From positions 1-50,419 of the forward strand of contig CAMGFA010000008.1 in NCBI GenBank assembly GCA_946055165.1: a stretch of 50,419 bases of DNA, given 5' to 3'. The translations under genes were made by a program, and so were the position numbers. The notes beneath the pieces are model-generated. The model was not told where the DNA came from, did no database searches, and saw only the letters and a list, made by a program, of their open reading frames with translations. Each line of letters starts with the position of its first letter. Position 1 is the first letter of the stretch. Source of the stretch: an uncultured Bacteroidales bacterium (GTDB taxonomy: Bacteria; Bacteroidota; Bacteroidia; Bacteroidales; UBA932). Positions 32,915 through 42,347 of this stretch are shown here, one piece after another.

Positions 32915-35200
32915 ATGAAAAGAACATTGTCAGTACTTCTCGCCGGCCTGGCCCTTTTTGCGGCCTGCAAGAGCGAAAAACCTCGGGCCATTGCCGAGGA
33001 CCCGGTAATCGAAGCCAAAATCAAGGAACATCTCTCACGCATGAGCGTGGAGGAGAAGGTGGGCCAGCTCATCCAGCTCACGGCAGGCGTTGTCCTGGAG
33101 CCGGGAACCGACCATCTCAGCGCCCAGGGAGAGCAGATTCTGCGCAAGTATAAGATCGGATCGGTCCTCAACACAATGGACGATGCCGCCTCGGCTCCGG
33201 AGCGCTACCGCAATTTCATAGCCCAGATCCAGCAGGTTTGCATTGACGAAACGGGCATTCCTTGCCTCTACGGCCTGGACCAGATCCACGGCGCTTCCTA
33301 CACCACCGGAGCAGTGCTCTTCCCTCAGGAAATTGGTCTTGCAGCATCGTTCAACGAGCAGCTCGCCTACGATCTGGGACGCATAACAGCCTATGAGACA
33401 CGCGCTTGCAATGTTCCTTGGGTATTTACCCCAACGCTTGACCTGAGCCGCAACCAGTGCTGGCCACGTATGTGGGAAAGCTACGGAGAAGACCCTCTGG
33501 TGCAGTCCAGAATGGGTGTCCAGCAGACCCTCGGCCTGCAGGGCGACGACCCTAACCACGTGGATTCAAAGCACGTGGCAGCCTGCATCAAACACTATCT
33601 TGCCTACGGAGCAGCCGTATCGGGACAGGACCGCACCCCTTCAATGGTAAGCAAGCGTGAACTCAGGGAGAAGTATTTCCCTGCTTTCAAGGCCTGCATA
33701 GAGGCCGGAGCCCTCAGCCTTATGGTGAACTCCTCCAACAACGACGGCATTCCTTTCCATACCAACAAGGAACTCCTTACCGGATGGGCAAAGGAAGAGC
33801 TCGGCTGGGACGGACTCATTGTCACCGACTGGGCCGACATTGCCAATGTGTTTGACCGCGACCATACCGCAGCAGACTACAAGGAAGCTCTCTGCCAGTC
33901 CATCAACGCAGGTGTGGACCTCATAATGGAGCCTTACAATCCTCTAGTCTTTGATTTGTTGATGGAACTGGTTCAGGAGAAGAAAATCCCTATGTCCCGC
34001 CTGAACGATGCAGTAGCCCGCAACCTCAGAATCAAATACCGTCTGGGATTGTTCGACGACCCTTATTCACAGGGGGATTTTTCTGAATTTGCAAGCGAGG
34101 AGCACGTCCAGTGCGCCTACAGGGCAGCTCTCGAGAGCGAGGTTCTTCTCAAGAACGAAGGCGGCCTGCTGCCTCTTTCAAAGGACAGCCGCATACTCCT
34201 CGTAGGCCCTAATGCCAACTCCATGCGCACTCTCGGCGGTGGCTGGAACTACACATGGCAGGGCGATGCCGCCAACCGCGAGGAATACACAGGCCAGTAC
34301 AACACCATCTACGAAGCACTTCAGAACAAGTTTGCCCATGTTGAATATCTCCCTGTTCTGGAATACAGCAACCGTCCTTACGCCTTTGAGGAGGAGATTG
34401 TTGGGGATTATGGCAAGGCATTGCGTGCAGCCCGCAGGGCCGATGTTGTAGTTGTGGCTCTTGGAGAGAACACCTATTGCGAGACTCCTGGCAATATCAA
34501 CGACCTCAATCTTTCCGCAAACCAGAAGGAACTTGTAAAAGTGCTTTCACAGAGCGGCAAGCCTATCGTGATGGTGCTCAACGAAGGCCGTCCGAGGGTG
34601 CTCCGCGAAATCGAGCCTCTTGCACAGGCTGTGGTTCATGTGCTTCTGCCGGGCAACTATGGCGGCGATGCCCTTGCAGCCCTGCTTTGCGGCGAGGAGA
34701 ACTTCAGCGCCAAACTGCCTTACACCTACCCTATGTATGTGAACAGGCTCAACACTTACGACTACAAGCTTTGCGAGAACCGCGCAACCATGGGCGGACT
34801 CTACAACTACGACGCCACCATCACCAGCCAGTGGTCCTTCGGCCACGGCCTGAGCTACACCACATTCGAATACAGCAATCTCAAGGTGGACAAGACCGTG
34901 TTTGCTCCGGGCGATGTCATTCAGGTAAGCGTGGATGTTGAGAATACCGGTTCTGTTGCCGGAAAGGAGCCTGTGCTGCTTTTCGCTTCCGACCTTGTAG
35001 CCTCCCTCACACCGGATGTAAGGCGCCTGCGTGATTTTGCAAAAGTATCGCTTGCACCGGGCGAAAAAAAGACTGTGACCTTCGCGCTCAAGGCCGATGA
35101 CCTTGCTTTCGTGGATCACAATCTCAATATGGTGCTCGAGGATGGAGATTTCCGCCTTGCGGTGGGTCCTCTTTCCCAGACTATTACTTGCAGCCGCTGA
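32915..35200 (+). CDS. GH3 beta-glucosidase, lipoprotein
   Basis: This 761-residue protein has an SpII signal (LFAAC, Cys18), then the GH3 (alpha/beta)8 domain with the nucleophile in VTDW (Asp305), the alpha/beta sandwich domain (GGGWNYTWQG, LGENTYCETPGN) and a C-terminal fibronectin III-like domain (VSVDVENTGSVAGKEPV). The order matches BglX-type enzymes that release terminal glucose or similar sugars from oligosaccharides in the periplasm. The Asp-Trp nucleophile motif and the acid/base region near EN(T/S)Y-CE look intact. No susC/susD genes are nearby. Its 3' end overlaps the convergent MBL gene by 17 bp. Confidence 0.93.
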   Translation: MKRTLSVLLAGLALFAACKSEKPRAIAEDPVIEAKIKEHLSRMSVEEKVGQLIQLTAGVVLEPGTDHLSAQGEQILRKYKIGSVLNTMDDAASAPERYRNFIAQIQQVCIDETGIPCLYGLDQIHGASYTTGAVLFPQEIGLAASFNEQLAYDLGRITAYETRACNVPWVFTPTLDLSRNQCWPRMWESYGEDPLVQSRMGVQQTLGLQGDDPNHVDSKHVAACIKHYLAYGAAVSGQDRTPSMVSKRELREKYFPAFKACIEAGALSLMVNSSNNDGIPFHTNKELLTGWAKEELGWDGLIVTDWADIANVFDRDHTAADYKEALCQSINAGVDLIMEPYNPLVFDLLMELVQEKKIPMSRLNDAVARNLRIKYRLGLFDDPYSQGDFSEFASEEHVQCAYRAALESEVLLKNEGGLLPLSKDSRILLVGPNANSMRTLGGGWNYTWQGDAANREEYTGQYNTIYEALQNKFAHVEYLPVLEYSNRPYAFEEEIVGDYGKALRAARRADVVVVALGENTYCETPGNINDLNLSANQKELVKVLSQSGKPIVMVLNEGRPRVLREIEPLAQAVVHVLLPGNYGGDALAALLCGEENFSAKLPYTYPMYVNRLNTYDYKLCENRATMGGLYNYDATITSQWSFGHGLSYTTFEYSNLKVDKTVFAPGDVIQVSVDVENTGSVAGKEPVLLFASDLVASLTPDVRRLRDFAKVSLAPGEKKTVTFALKADDLAFVDHNLNMVLEDGDFRLAVGPLSQTITCSR

Positions 35201-35885
35201 TATTTATAGGCTCAAGTTCTGACCAATCCCCTTCCTCTGGCTCGTTGAACGGCTGAAGGAAGGGGTTGTTTTCTGCCTCCCTTGCAATGCTGCTCGAAGG
35301 GCCGTGGCCCGGGAGCAGCTCAATGTCCCCGTCCAGAACCATTATCCTGTTCAGTAGGCTGTCTATAAGAAGGTCGTAGTCTCCTCCCGGCAGGTCGCTG
35401 CGGCCGATGGTGCCGGCAAAGAGAGTGTCGCCGCTGAAAAGAACGCGGTCCTCCCTGTCGAGATAGGCCACGCTTCCGGCGCTGTGCCCCGGGCAGGCAA
35501 TAACTTCAAAATTGAAGGGGCCGATGCTGAGAAGCTGCCCGTCCTCCACCGGAGTGCTTTTGAAATCGTTGCAGATTTCTGGGAAGAGAGCCTTCATCTT
35601 CTCGTTGTATTCCAGGCTGCTCTTTTCGGCAGGGTGCATATAGATTGGTATTCCGTAGAAGTCCTGCAGGGCCTTTGCCCCGAAGATGTGGTCGAAATGG
35701 GCGTGGGTGAGCAGAATTGCCAAAGGCTTGAGAGCCTGCTCCCTCAGGAAATCCTTCACTCTCTGCTCTTCTTTTCCGGGAAGGCAGCCGGGGTCTATCA
35801 AAATGGCCTCAAGGCTATTCTTATTGCTTAATACATAGCAGTTTTCCTCGTAGGAGGAACAAGTCATCGAGTGTATTTTGTTCAT
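35184..35885 (-). CDS. MBL-fold metallo-hydrolase (glyoxalase II-like)
   Basis: This 233-residue protein has the metallo-beta-lactamase motif THAHFDH (His61, His63, Asp65, His66), then CPGHSAGS, SGDTLFAGTIGRSDLPGG and LLPGHGPSSS. This set is typical of the small cytosolic glyoxalase II/YcbL group that hydrolyses thioesters such as S-lactoyl derivatives. The start at 35885 (MNKIHSMTCSSYEEN) is chosen because a -7 box TAATTTTG (35925-35932, minus) lies upstream; a longer frame from 36023 would read through that promoter. Confidence 0.9.
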   Translation of the reverse strand: MNKIHSMTCSSYEENCYVLSNKNSLEAILIDPGCLPGKEEQRVKDFLREQALKPLAILLTHAHFDHIFGAKALQDFYGIPIYMHPAEKSSLEYNEKMKALFPEICNDFKSTPVEDGQLLSIGPFNFEVIACPGHSAGSVAYLDREDRVLFSGDTLFAGTIGRSDLPGGDYDLLIDSLLNRIMVLDGDIELLPGHGPSSSIAREAENNPFLQPFNEPEEGDWSELEPINISGCK

Positions 35886-35924
35886 AATTGTTGATAATTC
35901 CTTTCTTGAAAAAGCAAAATTAAG

Positions 35925-35944
35925 AAAACTTTGTTGTAAATTTG
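35925..35944. promoter_or_regulatory. Divergent promoters of MBL gene and first dNK
   Basis: TAATTTTG on the minus strand (35925-35932) and TAAATTTG on the plus strand (35937-35944) are -7 boxes four bases apart. TTG at 35916-35918 is a possible -33 for the plus promoter (18-bp spacer). Confidence 0.5.
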
Positions 35945-35967
35945 TATGTTGCACCAAATCTAATGAT

Positions 35968-36582
35968 ATGCATATAGGAGTTGCAGGCAATATCGGTTGT
36001 GGCAAGACCACACTCACACGCAAACTTGCGCAGTATTACGGATGGACACCAAGGTTCGAGTCCGTCACTTTCAATCCCTACCTCGAAGACTATTACACGG
36101 ATATCGCACGCTGGTCTTTCAATCTGGAAGTCTATTTCCTGGCCCAGCGTTTCAAGGATGTCCTGGACATTGCCCGGAGCGATGAGACCATCATCCAGGA
36201 CCGCACCATTCTCGAAGGCGTGCACATCTTCGTGGCCAACAACTACAAGATGGGCAATCTGAGCGACAGGGACTACCAGACCTATATGGACCTGTTCAGG
36301 CTTATGATGTCTCTGGTAAAGGAACCCGACCTCCTCATCTACATCCGCAGCAGCATTCCTCATCTTGTATATCAAATCCAGAAGCGTGGCCGCGACTATG
36401 AGCAGGGAATGAGCATAGAGTATCTCAACGGACTCAACGAACTCTACGAGGACTGGATTTCCAAATACAAGGGCAAACTGCTCATTATCCCGGGGGATGA
36501 ACTCGACTTCGAGCACCGTCCGGAAGATTTTTCTCTCATTACAGACAGGATTGACGCCCAACTCTACGGATTATTCAAATAA
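35968..36582 (+). CDS. Deoxynucleoside kinase, first of a tandem pair
   Basis: This 204-residue enzyme has P-loop GNIGCGKTT (7-15), the DR(S/T) motif in QDRT (77-80) and the arginine-rich lid QKRGRDYE. It belongs to the dNK family that phosphorylates deoxynucleosides with ATP for salvage; dAdo, dGuo or dCyd specificity cannot be read reliably. The start MHIGVAGNIG is chosen since the plus promoter's -7 box lies 23 bp upstream. The next gene is a clear paralogue 37 bp away, recalling the paired dAK/dGK of Lactobacillus, which act as a heterodimer. Confidence 0.9.
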   Translation: MHIGVAGNIGCGKTTLTRKLAQYYGWTPRFESVTFNPYLEDYYTDIARWSFNLEVYFLAQRFKDVLDIARSDETIIQDRTILEGVHIFVANNYKMGNLSDRDYQTYMDLFRLMMSLVKEPDLLIYIRSSIPHLVYQIQKRGRDYEQGMSIEYLNGLNELYEDWISKYKGKLLIIPGDELDFEHRPEDFSLITDRIDAQLYGLFK

Positions 36583-36587
36583 ATCGT

Positions 36588-36595
36588 TAAATTTG
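36588..36595 (+). promoter_or_regulatory. -7 box of the second dNK gene
   Basis: TAAATTTG lies 24 bp before the ATG of the second deoxynucleoside kinase, the same sequence as the first gene's -7 box. No clear -33 element is seen. Confidence 0.45.
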
Positions 36596-36619
36596 TAGGC
36601 TGTTTTAAATATAGTAATT

Positions 36620-37243
36620 ATGCATATAGCCATAGCAGGTAACATAGGCAGTGGAAAGACCACTCTTACCAAAATGCTCGCAAGCCAATACGGTTGGATC
36701 CCTAAATTCGAATCGGTGGATTTTAACCCGTATCTGGCTGATTTTTATGAAGATATGGCCCGATGGTCCTTTAACCTCCAGATTTACTTCCTCAACAAGC
36801 GTTTCAAGGATGTGGTGGAGATTTCCAAGACCGACGATGTAATCATCCAGGACCGTACCATTTATGAAGACGCCAGAATCTTTGCCCCGAACCTTTACGA
36901 TATGGGGCTTATGAGCCAGAGGGATTTTGACAATTATTCCGACCTTTTCAACCTCATGATGTCCCTTGTGGGCAATCCCGACCTTCTTATCTACCTGCGC
37001 AGCAGCATCCCGAACCTCGTTTCCCAAATCCAGAAACGCGGCCGCGACTATGAGAAAGGCATAAGGATAGACTATCTCACCGGTCTCAATGAAAAATACG
37101 AGAAATGGATAAATGCCTACGACGGCAATCTCCTCGTAATCGATGCCGACCATATAAAGTTCGGCAACAACCCTGAGGATTTCTCCAAGGTGTGCGACAT
37201 GATAGATGCACGTCTGTACGGCCTTTTCAGCAAGCAGTTCTAA
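36620..37243 (+). CDS. Deoxynucleoside kinase, second of a tandem pair
   Basis: This 207-residue paralogue of the preceding enzyme has P-loop GNIGSGKTT (7-15), QDRT and QKRGRDYEKG. The two share most motifs (ARWSFNL, RFKDV, LRSSIP) but differ in the substrate-pocket regions (for example YMDLFRLMMSLVKEP against YSDLFNLMMSLVGNP), which would allow different base specificity. It has its own -7 box and may also begin a longer transcript through the acyl-CoA ligase, sugar permease, ROK kinase and FKBP genes, since gaps are only 17-30 bp and the first clear terminator is at 42283. Confidence 0.9.
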   Translation: MHIAIAGNIGSGKTTLTKMLASQYGWIPKFESVDFNPYLADFYEDMARWSFNLQIYFLNKRFKDVVEISKTDDVIIQDRTIYEDARIFAPNLYDMGLMSQRDFDNYSDLFNLMMSLVGNPDLLIYLRSSIPNLVSQIQKRGRDYEKGIRIDYLTGLNEKYEKWINAYDGNLLVIDADHIKFGNNPEDFSKVCDMIDARLYGLFSKQF

Positions 37244-37263
37244 AATTCTAAACATTCTATATT

Positions 37264-39138
37264 ATGTCAGAAAGAATTACAATCATTGACTTCGTCAAGA
37301 GAGCCGCAGACAAATACGGCGACGAAACATTCATCCGTGAAAAAATCGACGGAGTCTGGACTGAAACTTCCTTCGTTCAAACTTACGAAAAAGGTATTGT
37401 GACAGCTGCCGGTTTAATGGCGCTGGGCCTCAAGCCGGGAGACAGGGTTTCCCTGATTTCCGAAGGCAGGGGACTTTGGGTAACTACCGAGCTCGGCATT
37501 CTCTTCGCCGGTGCGGTGAACGTCCCTCTTTCCTACAAACTCGAATCGGATTATGACCTCACTTTCCGAATCAACCACTCCGACTCCCGCTTTGTTGTGG
37601 CATCGGAAATGGAAATCGAAAAGGTGCGCCGCGTGATAGACCAGTGCCCTTTGGTTGAGAAGGTGATTGTCTTTGATGATATTCCTCTCAAGGAGAACGA
37701 AATACACATCTCCGAGATTATAAAGATGGGTGAAGAATACAGAAAGGAGCACCCGGGTGAGGTTGAGGCCAGGATGGCTGCTGTGGGTCCGGACGACTAC
37801 GCCAACATCAGCTACACCTCCGGTACCACCGCCGACCCTAAGGGAATTCTGCTTACCCACCGCAACTACACCGCAAATGTGGAGCAGGCCGCTTCCATCA
37901 TCGGCATCGGCCGCGGCGACGTGATGCTCATTGTCCTTCCTCTGGACCACTGCTTTGCACACGTTGCAGGTTTCTACGCAATGATGTACTTCGGCGGAAG
38001 CATTGCCACCGTTCCGGGCAAGACCCCTCAGGCCCAGTTGCGTAATATGCTCCCTACCATCCAGGAAATCCGTCCTATGGTTATGCTCTCCGTTCCTGCC
38101 ATCTCCCGCAGCTTCAAGAAAGCCATCGAGAGCGGCGTCAAGAAGAAGGGCAAGACAGTGGAGAAACTCTACAATCTCGCACTCAAGAACGCAATCAAGT
38201 ACAATAAGGAATACTACAACCGCGGAGGCTGGCAGTTCTGGAGAAAACCATTCGTGGCTCTCTTCGACAAGCTTGTGTTCAAGAACATCCGCAACACCTT
38301 CGGCGGCCGTCTCAAGTTCCTCGTTGGCGGCGGTGCCCTTCTCGACATCGACCTCCAGAGGTATTTCTGCGCCATCGGCATACCTACCTTCCAGGGTTAC
38401 GGCCTTTCCGAGGCAACTCCTGTAATCTGCGCCAACTCCGTGGGCCACGCCCGCTTCGGCTCGTCCGGCCGCATTGTTAAGCCGCTCGACATCAAGATCT
38501 GTGACGATGAAGGCAAGGAAGTTCCTTACGGCCAGCCTGGCGAAATCGTTATCCGCGGCGAGAACGTGATGGCAGGCTACTGGAAGAATCCTGAGGCAAC
38601 GGCCAATACCGTGATCGACGGCTGGCTCCACACCGGAGACCGTGGCTACATCCTCAAGGAAGCTCCTGACTACCTCTATGTTACCGGCCGATTCAAGTCT
38701 CTGCTCATCTCTTCCGACGGTGAGAAATACTCTCCGGAAGGCTTTGAGGACAACCTCGCAGTAACTTCCAAGTACATAGACAACGTCATCCTCCACAACA
38801 ACCAGAGCCCATATACTGTAGTACTCGTGGTTCCTAACAAGGATGCCCTGCGCGCTGCAGCTCCGGGCAACAAGGAGGCCCAGCTCAAGCTCATCCAGGC
38901 CGATATCGACAGCTACCGCAAGGGTGGCTCACACGCTGGCCAGTTCCCTGAGAAGTGGCTCCCTGCTGCAACCATCGTTTGTCAGGAGCCTTGGACCGAG
39001 ACCAATGGTCTGGTGAACTCCACAGTGAAGGTTGTCCGCGGCAAGGTAGAGACCTATTTCGCCGACCGCATTGCGTATGCCTATACTCCTGAAGGAAAGC
39101 AGCTTCTCAATCCTCAGAACCTTGCTGCCCTCGATTAA
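37264..39138 (+). CDS. Long-chain fatty acyl-CoA ligase (AMP-binding)
   Basis: This 624-residue adenylate-forming enzyme activates fatty acids with ATP to acyl-AMP and then acyl-CoA. The AMP-binding signature YTSGTTADPKG is near residue 184, GYGLSEATP near 379, and the hinge/A8 region with TGDRGYI and TGRFKSLL-SSDGEKYSPE in the C-terminal domain. The length and the FadD15/ACSL-like linker (KKKGKTVEKLYNLALKNA) suit long-chain ligases of the Bacteroidota. It may serve recycling of acyl chains for phospholipid or lipid A. Confidence 0.92.
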   Translation: MSERITIIDFVKRAADKYGDETFIREKIDGVWTETSFVQTYEKGIVTAAGLMALGLKPGDRVSLISEGRGLWVTTELGILFAGAVNVPLSYKLESDYDLTFRINHSDSRFVVASEMEIEKVRRVIDQCPLVEKVIVFDDIPLKENEIHISEIIKMGEEYRKEHPGEVEARMAAVGPDDYANISYTSGTTADPKGILLTHRNYTANVEQAASIIGIGRGDVMLIVLPLDHCFAHVAGFYAMMYFGGSIATVPGKTPQAQLRNMLPTIQEIRPMVMLSVPAISRSFKKAIESGVKKKGKTVEKLYNLALKNAIKYNKEYYNRGGWQFWRKPFVALFDKLVFKNIRNTFGGRLKFLVGGGALLDIDLQRYFCAIGIPTFQGYGLSEATPVICANSVGHARFGSSGRIVKPLDIKICDDEGKEVPYGQPGEIVIRGENVMAGYWKNPEATANTVIDGWLHTGDRGYILKEAPDYLYVTGRFKSLLISSDGEKYSPEGFEDNLAVTSKYIDNVILHNNQSPYTVVLVVPNKDALRAAAPGNKEAQLKLIQADIDSYRKGGSHAGQFPEKWLPAATIVCQEPWTETNGLVNSTVKVVRGKVETYFADRIAYAYTPEGKQLLNPQNLAALD

Positions 39139-39167
39139 TTGCAGACAAATATTAAAACATAATTTCA

Positions 39168-40457
39168 ATGACACAGAAAAAATCTAATGTAGTTGCCATC
39201 GTAACGATGTTCTTCATGTTCGCCATGATTTCCTTCGTTACGAATATGGCTGCGCCTTTTGGCAACATCTGGAAGATTCACTATGAATGGTCCGGAATGC
39301 TCGGAAACCTGATGAACTTTGCTGCATATCTCTTTATGGGAATTCCTGCAGGAAAGCTCCTTACCAGAATCGGTTACAAGAAGACAGCTCTCATCGCTCT
39401 CGGTGTGGGCTTCCTCGGAATGGCAGTACAGCTTACATCCAGTTTCCTCCCGCTTGGAGTATCGTCTCTCGTGGTTTATCTCCTCGGAGCATTCATCTGC
39501 GGTTTCTGCGTATGTATGCTTAACACGGTTGTGAACCCTATGCTCAACCTCCTCGGAGGCGGCGGCAACAAGGGCAACCAGCTCATCCAGGCCGGTGGTT
39601 CCCTCAATTCACTTGCAGGAACACTTACTCCACTCCTCGCAGGTGCAATGATAGGTACCATTACCAGGGACACTGCAATGTCAAATGTCAGGCCTCTGCT
39701 TCTCATTGCCCTTGCAGTATTTGCCATTTCATTCCTTGTTATTCTGCTTGTAGCCATTCCTGAGCCTCAGAGGACAACTGAGGTCAAGAAGGAAAAGGAC
39801 CCTCACAGCCCTTGGAACTTCCGTCACCTCGTTCTCGGTGTTGTTGCCATCTTCTTCTATGTTGGTGTAGAGGTAGGTATTCCGGGTGAGCTCAACTTCT
39901 ACCTTTCCGACCCTTCAGCAGCGGGTGCAGGTCTGGGCGAAGGTGCAGCGGCTGTCGGCGGAGCAATTGCAGCGGTTTATTGGCTGCTTATGCTCGTAGG
40001 CCGTCTCACCAGCACAGCTATCAGCGGAAAGGTCAGCACCAAGACTCAGCTTACAGCAGTATCTTCTGTAGCTATTCTCTTCGTTGTCCTTGCCATCTTC
40101 CTTCCTAAGAGCATTACCATCTCCATGCCGAGCTTTGTAAGCGGAAAGTTTGCTCTCGTGCCTAATGTGCCTATCAGCGCCCTCTTCCTCGTTCTTTGCG
40201 GTCTCTGCACTTCACTTATGTGGGGCGGCATCTTCAACCTCGCAGTCGAGGGGCTCGGCAAATATACGGAGCAGGCTTCGGGCATATTCATGATGATGGT
40301 TGTAGGTGGTGGCGTAATGCCTCTTATCCAGGACCAGATTGCACGAGTAACATCGTACATGGCCTCATACTGGCTCATCATAGCAATGCTCGCATTCATC
40401 CTCTTCTATGCTCTTGCAGGTTGCAAGAATGTGAACAAGGACATTCCGGTAGATTAA
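39168..40457 (+). CDS. FHS-type MFS sugar permease
   Basis: This 429-residue protein has 12 predicted TM segments and the FHS (fucose/galactose/glucose-H+ symporter) hallmark VVNPMLNLLGGGGNKGNQLIQAGGS split around the first gate, with RIGYKK in the MFS loop 2-3. It imports a hexose across the inner membrane. The next gene is a ROK-family sugar kinase, so capture by phosphorylation after import is the likely logic. Confidence 0.9.
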   Translation: MTQKKSNVVAIVTMFFMFAMISFVTNMAAPFGNIWKIHYEWSGMLGNLMNFAAYLFMGIPAGKLLTRIGYKKTALIALGVGFLGMAVQLTSSFLPLGVSSLVVYLLGAFICGFCVCMLNTVVNPMLNLLGGGGNKGNQLIQAGGSLNSLAGTLTPLLAGAMIGTITRDTAMSNVRPLLLIALAVFAISFLVILLVAIPEPQRTTEVKKEKDPHSPWNFRHLVLGVVAIFFYVGVEVGIPGELNFYLSDPSAAGAGLGEGAAAVGGAIAAVYWLLMLVGRLTSTAISGKVSTKTQLTAVSSVAILFVVLAIFLPKSITISMPSFVSGKFALVPNVPISALFLVLCGLCTSLMWGGIFNLAVEGLGKYTEQASGIFMMMVVGGGVMPLIQDQIARVTSYMASYWLIIAMLAFILFYALAGCKNVNKDIPVD

Positions 40458-40487
40458 TAACTAAACAAAAAGATAATCACATAGATA

Positions 40488-41456
40488 ATGACAGATATGG
40501 AAAAACAGTTTGTTGTTGGTGTTGACGTAGGTGGTCAGACATCAAAAATCGGTGTAGTTGATGCACGTGGCGACGTGCTTGTTCAGAGTGTAATCCGTAC
40601 CGACGGACACGAGGACCCTGCAGAATTTGTTCACGACCTTGCAGTTGCCATCCGCGAGCTTGTAATCAAGAGCGGCAAGGAAGGCCAGATCAGGGGCGTG
40701 GGTGTAGGAGCTCCAAACGGAAACTACTATACCGGAGAAATTGCTTTTGCACCGAACCTTGTTTGGGCAGCCAACCGCAATGTGCCTTTCGCACAGCTTC
40801 TCAGCGCAGCTCTCGACGGAGTTCCGGTATCGCTTACCAACGATGCCAACGCTGCAGCAGTGGGCGAGATGACCTACGGCGTGGCAAAAGGTATGAAGCA
40901 TTTCATAATGATCACCCTCGGAACAGGTGTGGGCAGCGGTATCGTAATCAACGGAGAGGTTGTTTATGGTAACGACGGTTTTGCCGGAGAGCTCGGACAC
41001 ACATGTGCAGTACGTCACAACGGCCGTCTCTGCGGTTGCGGCAAGACAGGCTGTCTCGAGGCTTACTGCTCTGCAATGGGTGTGGCCCGTACCGCAAGGG
41101 AGTGGCTCGAGCAGAGCGACGAACCAAGCCTCTTGCGCAGCATCGACAACATCACCTCAAAAGATGTTTATGAGGCTGCAAAGGAAGGCGACGAGCTCGC
41201 AATCCGCATCTTCAACTTTACCGGACGCATTCTTGGCGAGAAACTTGCAGACTTCATCGAGTTCTCGGCTCCGGAGGCAATCGTCCTTTTCGGCGGTCTT
41301 GCCCGTGCCAAGGAATTTATTTATCAGCCGACCTACGAGGCAATGAACGCAAATGTTCTGCCTTTGTGGAGAGGAAAAGTTGAATTGTTGTTCTCCCAAC
41401 TCAAGGAATCGGACGCCGCAATTCTCGGCGCATCGGCCCTTGCCTGGGAACTTTAA
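40488..41456 (+). CDS. ROK-family sugar kinase (glucokinase-like)
   Basis: This 322-residue kinase has the N-terminal phosphate-1 motif GVDVGGQTSKIGVVD, the catalytic Asp in TNDANAAAVGE (near 118), LGTGVGSGIV, and the ROK zinc site GELGH...CGCGKTGCLEAYCS (~165-190). The likely reaction is ATP-dependent phosphorylation of glucose or a related hexose delivered by the adjoining permease. The ATG at 40488 is used; a second ATG at 40497 (MEKQFVVG) is equally possible. Confidence 0.92.
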   Translation: MTDMEKQFVVGVDVGGQTSKIGVVDARGDVLVQSVIRTDGHEDPAEFVHDLAVAIRELVIKSGKEGQIRGVGVGAPNGNYYTGEIAFAPNLVWAANRNVPFAQLLSAALDGVPVSLTNDANAAAVGEMTYGVAKGMKHFIMITLGTGVGSGIVINGEVVYGNDGFAGELGHTCAVRHNGRLCGCGKTGCLEAYCSAMGVARTAREWLEQSDEPSLLRSIDNITSKDVYEAAKEGDELAIRIFNFTGRILGEKLADFIEFSAPEAIVLFGGLARAKEFIYQPTYEAMNANVLPLWRGKVELLFSQLKESDAAILGASALAWEL

Positions 41457-41473
41457 AAAAATTAAAACAAAAA

Positions 41474-42262
41474 ATGAAAATCAACAGATGGTTTGTAGCC
41501 CTTTCGATGGGGCTTGCGTTTGTAGCCTGCCAGCCAAAGGCAGAGCAGGCAGAAGAAGTTGACGAGGCCAGTTCCGAAGTCGCTCCAAAAGAAATTACCG
41601 CCAAGGATTTTGTTCCTTCCCGCAAGGAACTCAACGATGTCAGCTATCTTGTAGGTGTGAACTTCGGTTCCTTCATCAAGGGCTACAACTTCGGCGACCT
41701 CAATATGGCACAGATCCGCAAGGGTATGGAGGATTTCCTCAATGCAACCCAGACCAGCGACCAGGAGGAGTTTGCAAAGCAGTTCCGCGTAGATCCTAAC
41801 ACAATGAACGAGAAGTTCAACAAGCATCTTCAGGACCGCCGCAACTATCTTCTCTACACCAACAAGGAGAAAGAGGAGAAGTTCCTTGCTGCCAATGCAA
41901 AGAAACCTGGCATCCAGGTAAGCCCTTCAGGTCTTCAGTACAAGATTGTGGCTCCGGGCAACGATGTAAAGCCTGCTGCAACAGATACCGTATGGGTTAA
42001 GTACAAGGGAAGCCTTCTCGACGGAACAGTATTCGACGAGACCCCTGCAGAGGGTGAGGCTGTGAAACTTATGCTCAACCGCGTTGTACGCGGCTGGTCC
42101 GAAGGTCTTCAGCTCATCGGTGAAGGTGGCGAAATCGAGCTCTATGTTCCTGCAGCCCTCGGCTACGGTGACAACGGCGGCGGTTCCCGCATTGAACCGG
42201 GTGCAACCCTCATCTTCAACGTAAGCCTTGAGAAAGTGGGCAAAGTTGCTCCAAAGGAGTAA
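41474..42262 (+). CDS. FKBP-type peptidyl-prolyl isomerase lipoprotein (Mip/FkpA-like)
   Basis: This 262-residue protein has an SpII signal (lipobox FVAC, Cys19) followed by an acidic stretch, an N-terminal helical dimerisation region (about 50-140) and an FKBP domain with VWVKYKGSLLDGTVFDE, GWSEGLQLIGEGGEIELYVPAALGYG and the C-terminal strand ATLIFNVSLEKV. This is the FkpA/Mip plan, an envelope folding helper. It is the last gene of the run begun at the tandem kinases and is followed by a strong terminator. Confidence 0.93.
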   Translation: MKINRWFVALSMGLAFVACQPKAEQAEEVDEASSEVAPKEITAKDFVPSRKELNDVSYLVGVNFGSFIKGYNFGDLNMAQIRKGMEDFLNATQTSDQEEFAKQFRVDPNTMNEKFNKHLQDRRNYLLYTNKEKEEKFLAANAKKPGIQVSPSGLQYKIVAPGNDVKPAATDTVWVKYKGSLLDGTVFDETPAEGEAVKLMLNRVVRGWSEGLQLIGEGGEIELYVPAALGYGDNGGGSRIEPGATLIFNVSLEKVGKVAPKE

Positions 42263-42282
42263 TCTTTTCACCTTTATGAATT

Positions 42283-42309
42283 AAAACCGCAGTTCATCTG
42301 CGGTTTTTT
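42283..42309 (+). terminator. Terminator after the FKBP lipoprotein gene
   Basis: AAAACCGCAG and CTGCGGTTTT form a 10-bp stem with a 5-nt loop and a run of seven T. It closes the kinase-to-FKBP transcription unit. Confidence 0.92.
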
Positions 42310-42312
42310 TCT

Positions 42313-42320
42313 TATTTTTG
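42313..42320 (+). promoter_or_regulatory. -7 box of the GH36 gene
   Basis: TATTTTTG begins 3 bp after the upstream terminator's T-run and lies 27 bp before the GH36 ATG. The -33 region coincides with the terminator stem and shows no TTTG. Confidence 0.45.
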
Positions 42321-42347
42321 CGAAGCTAACTACATAACGTTTTTGTA

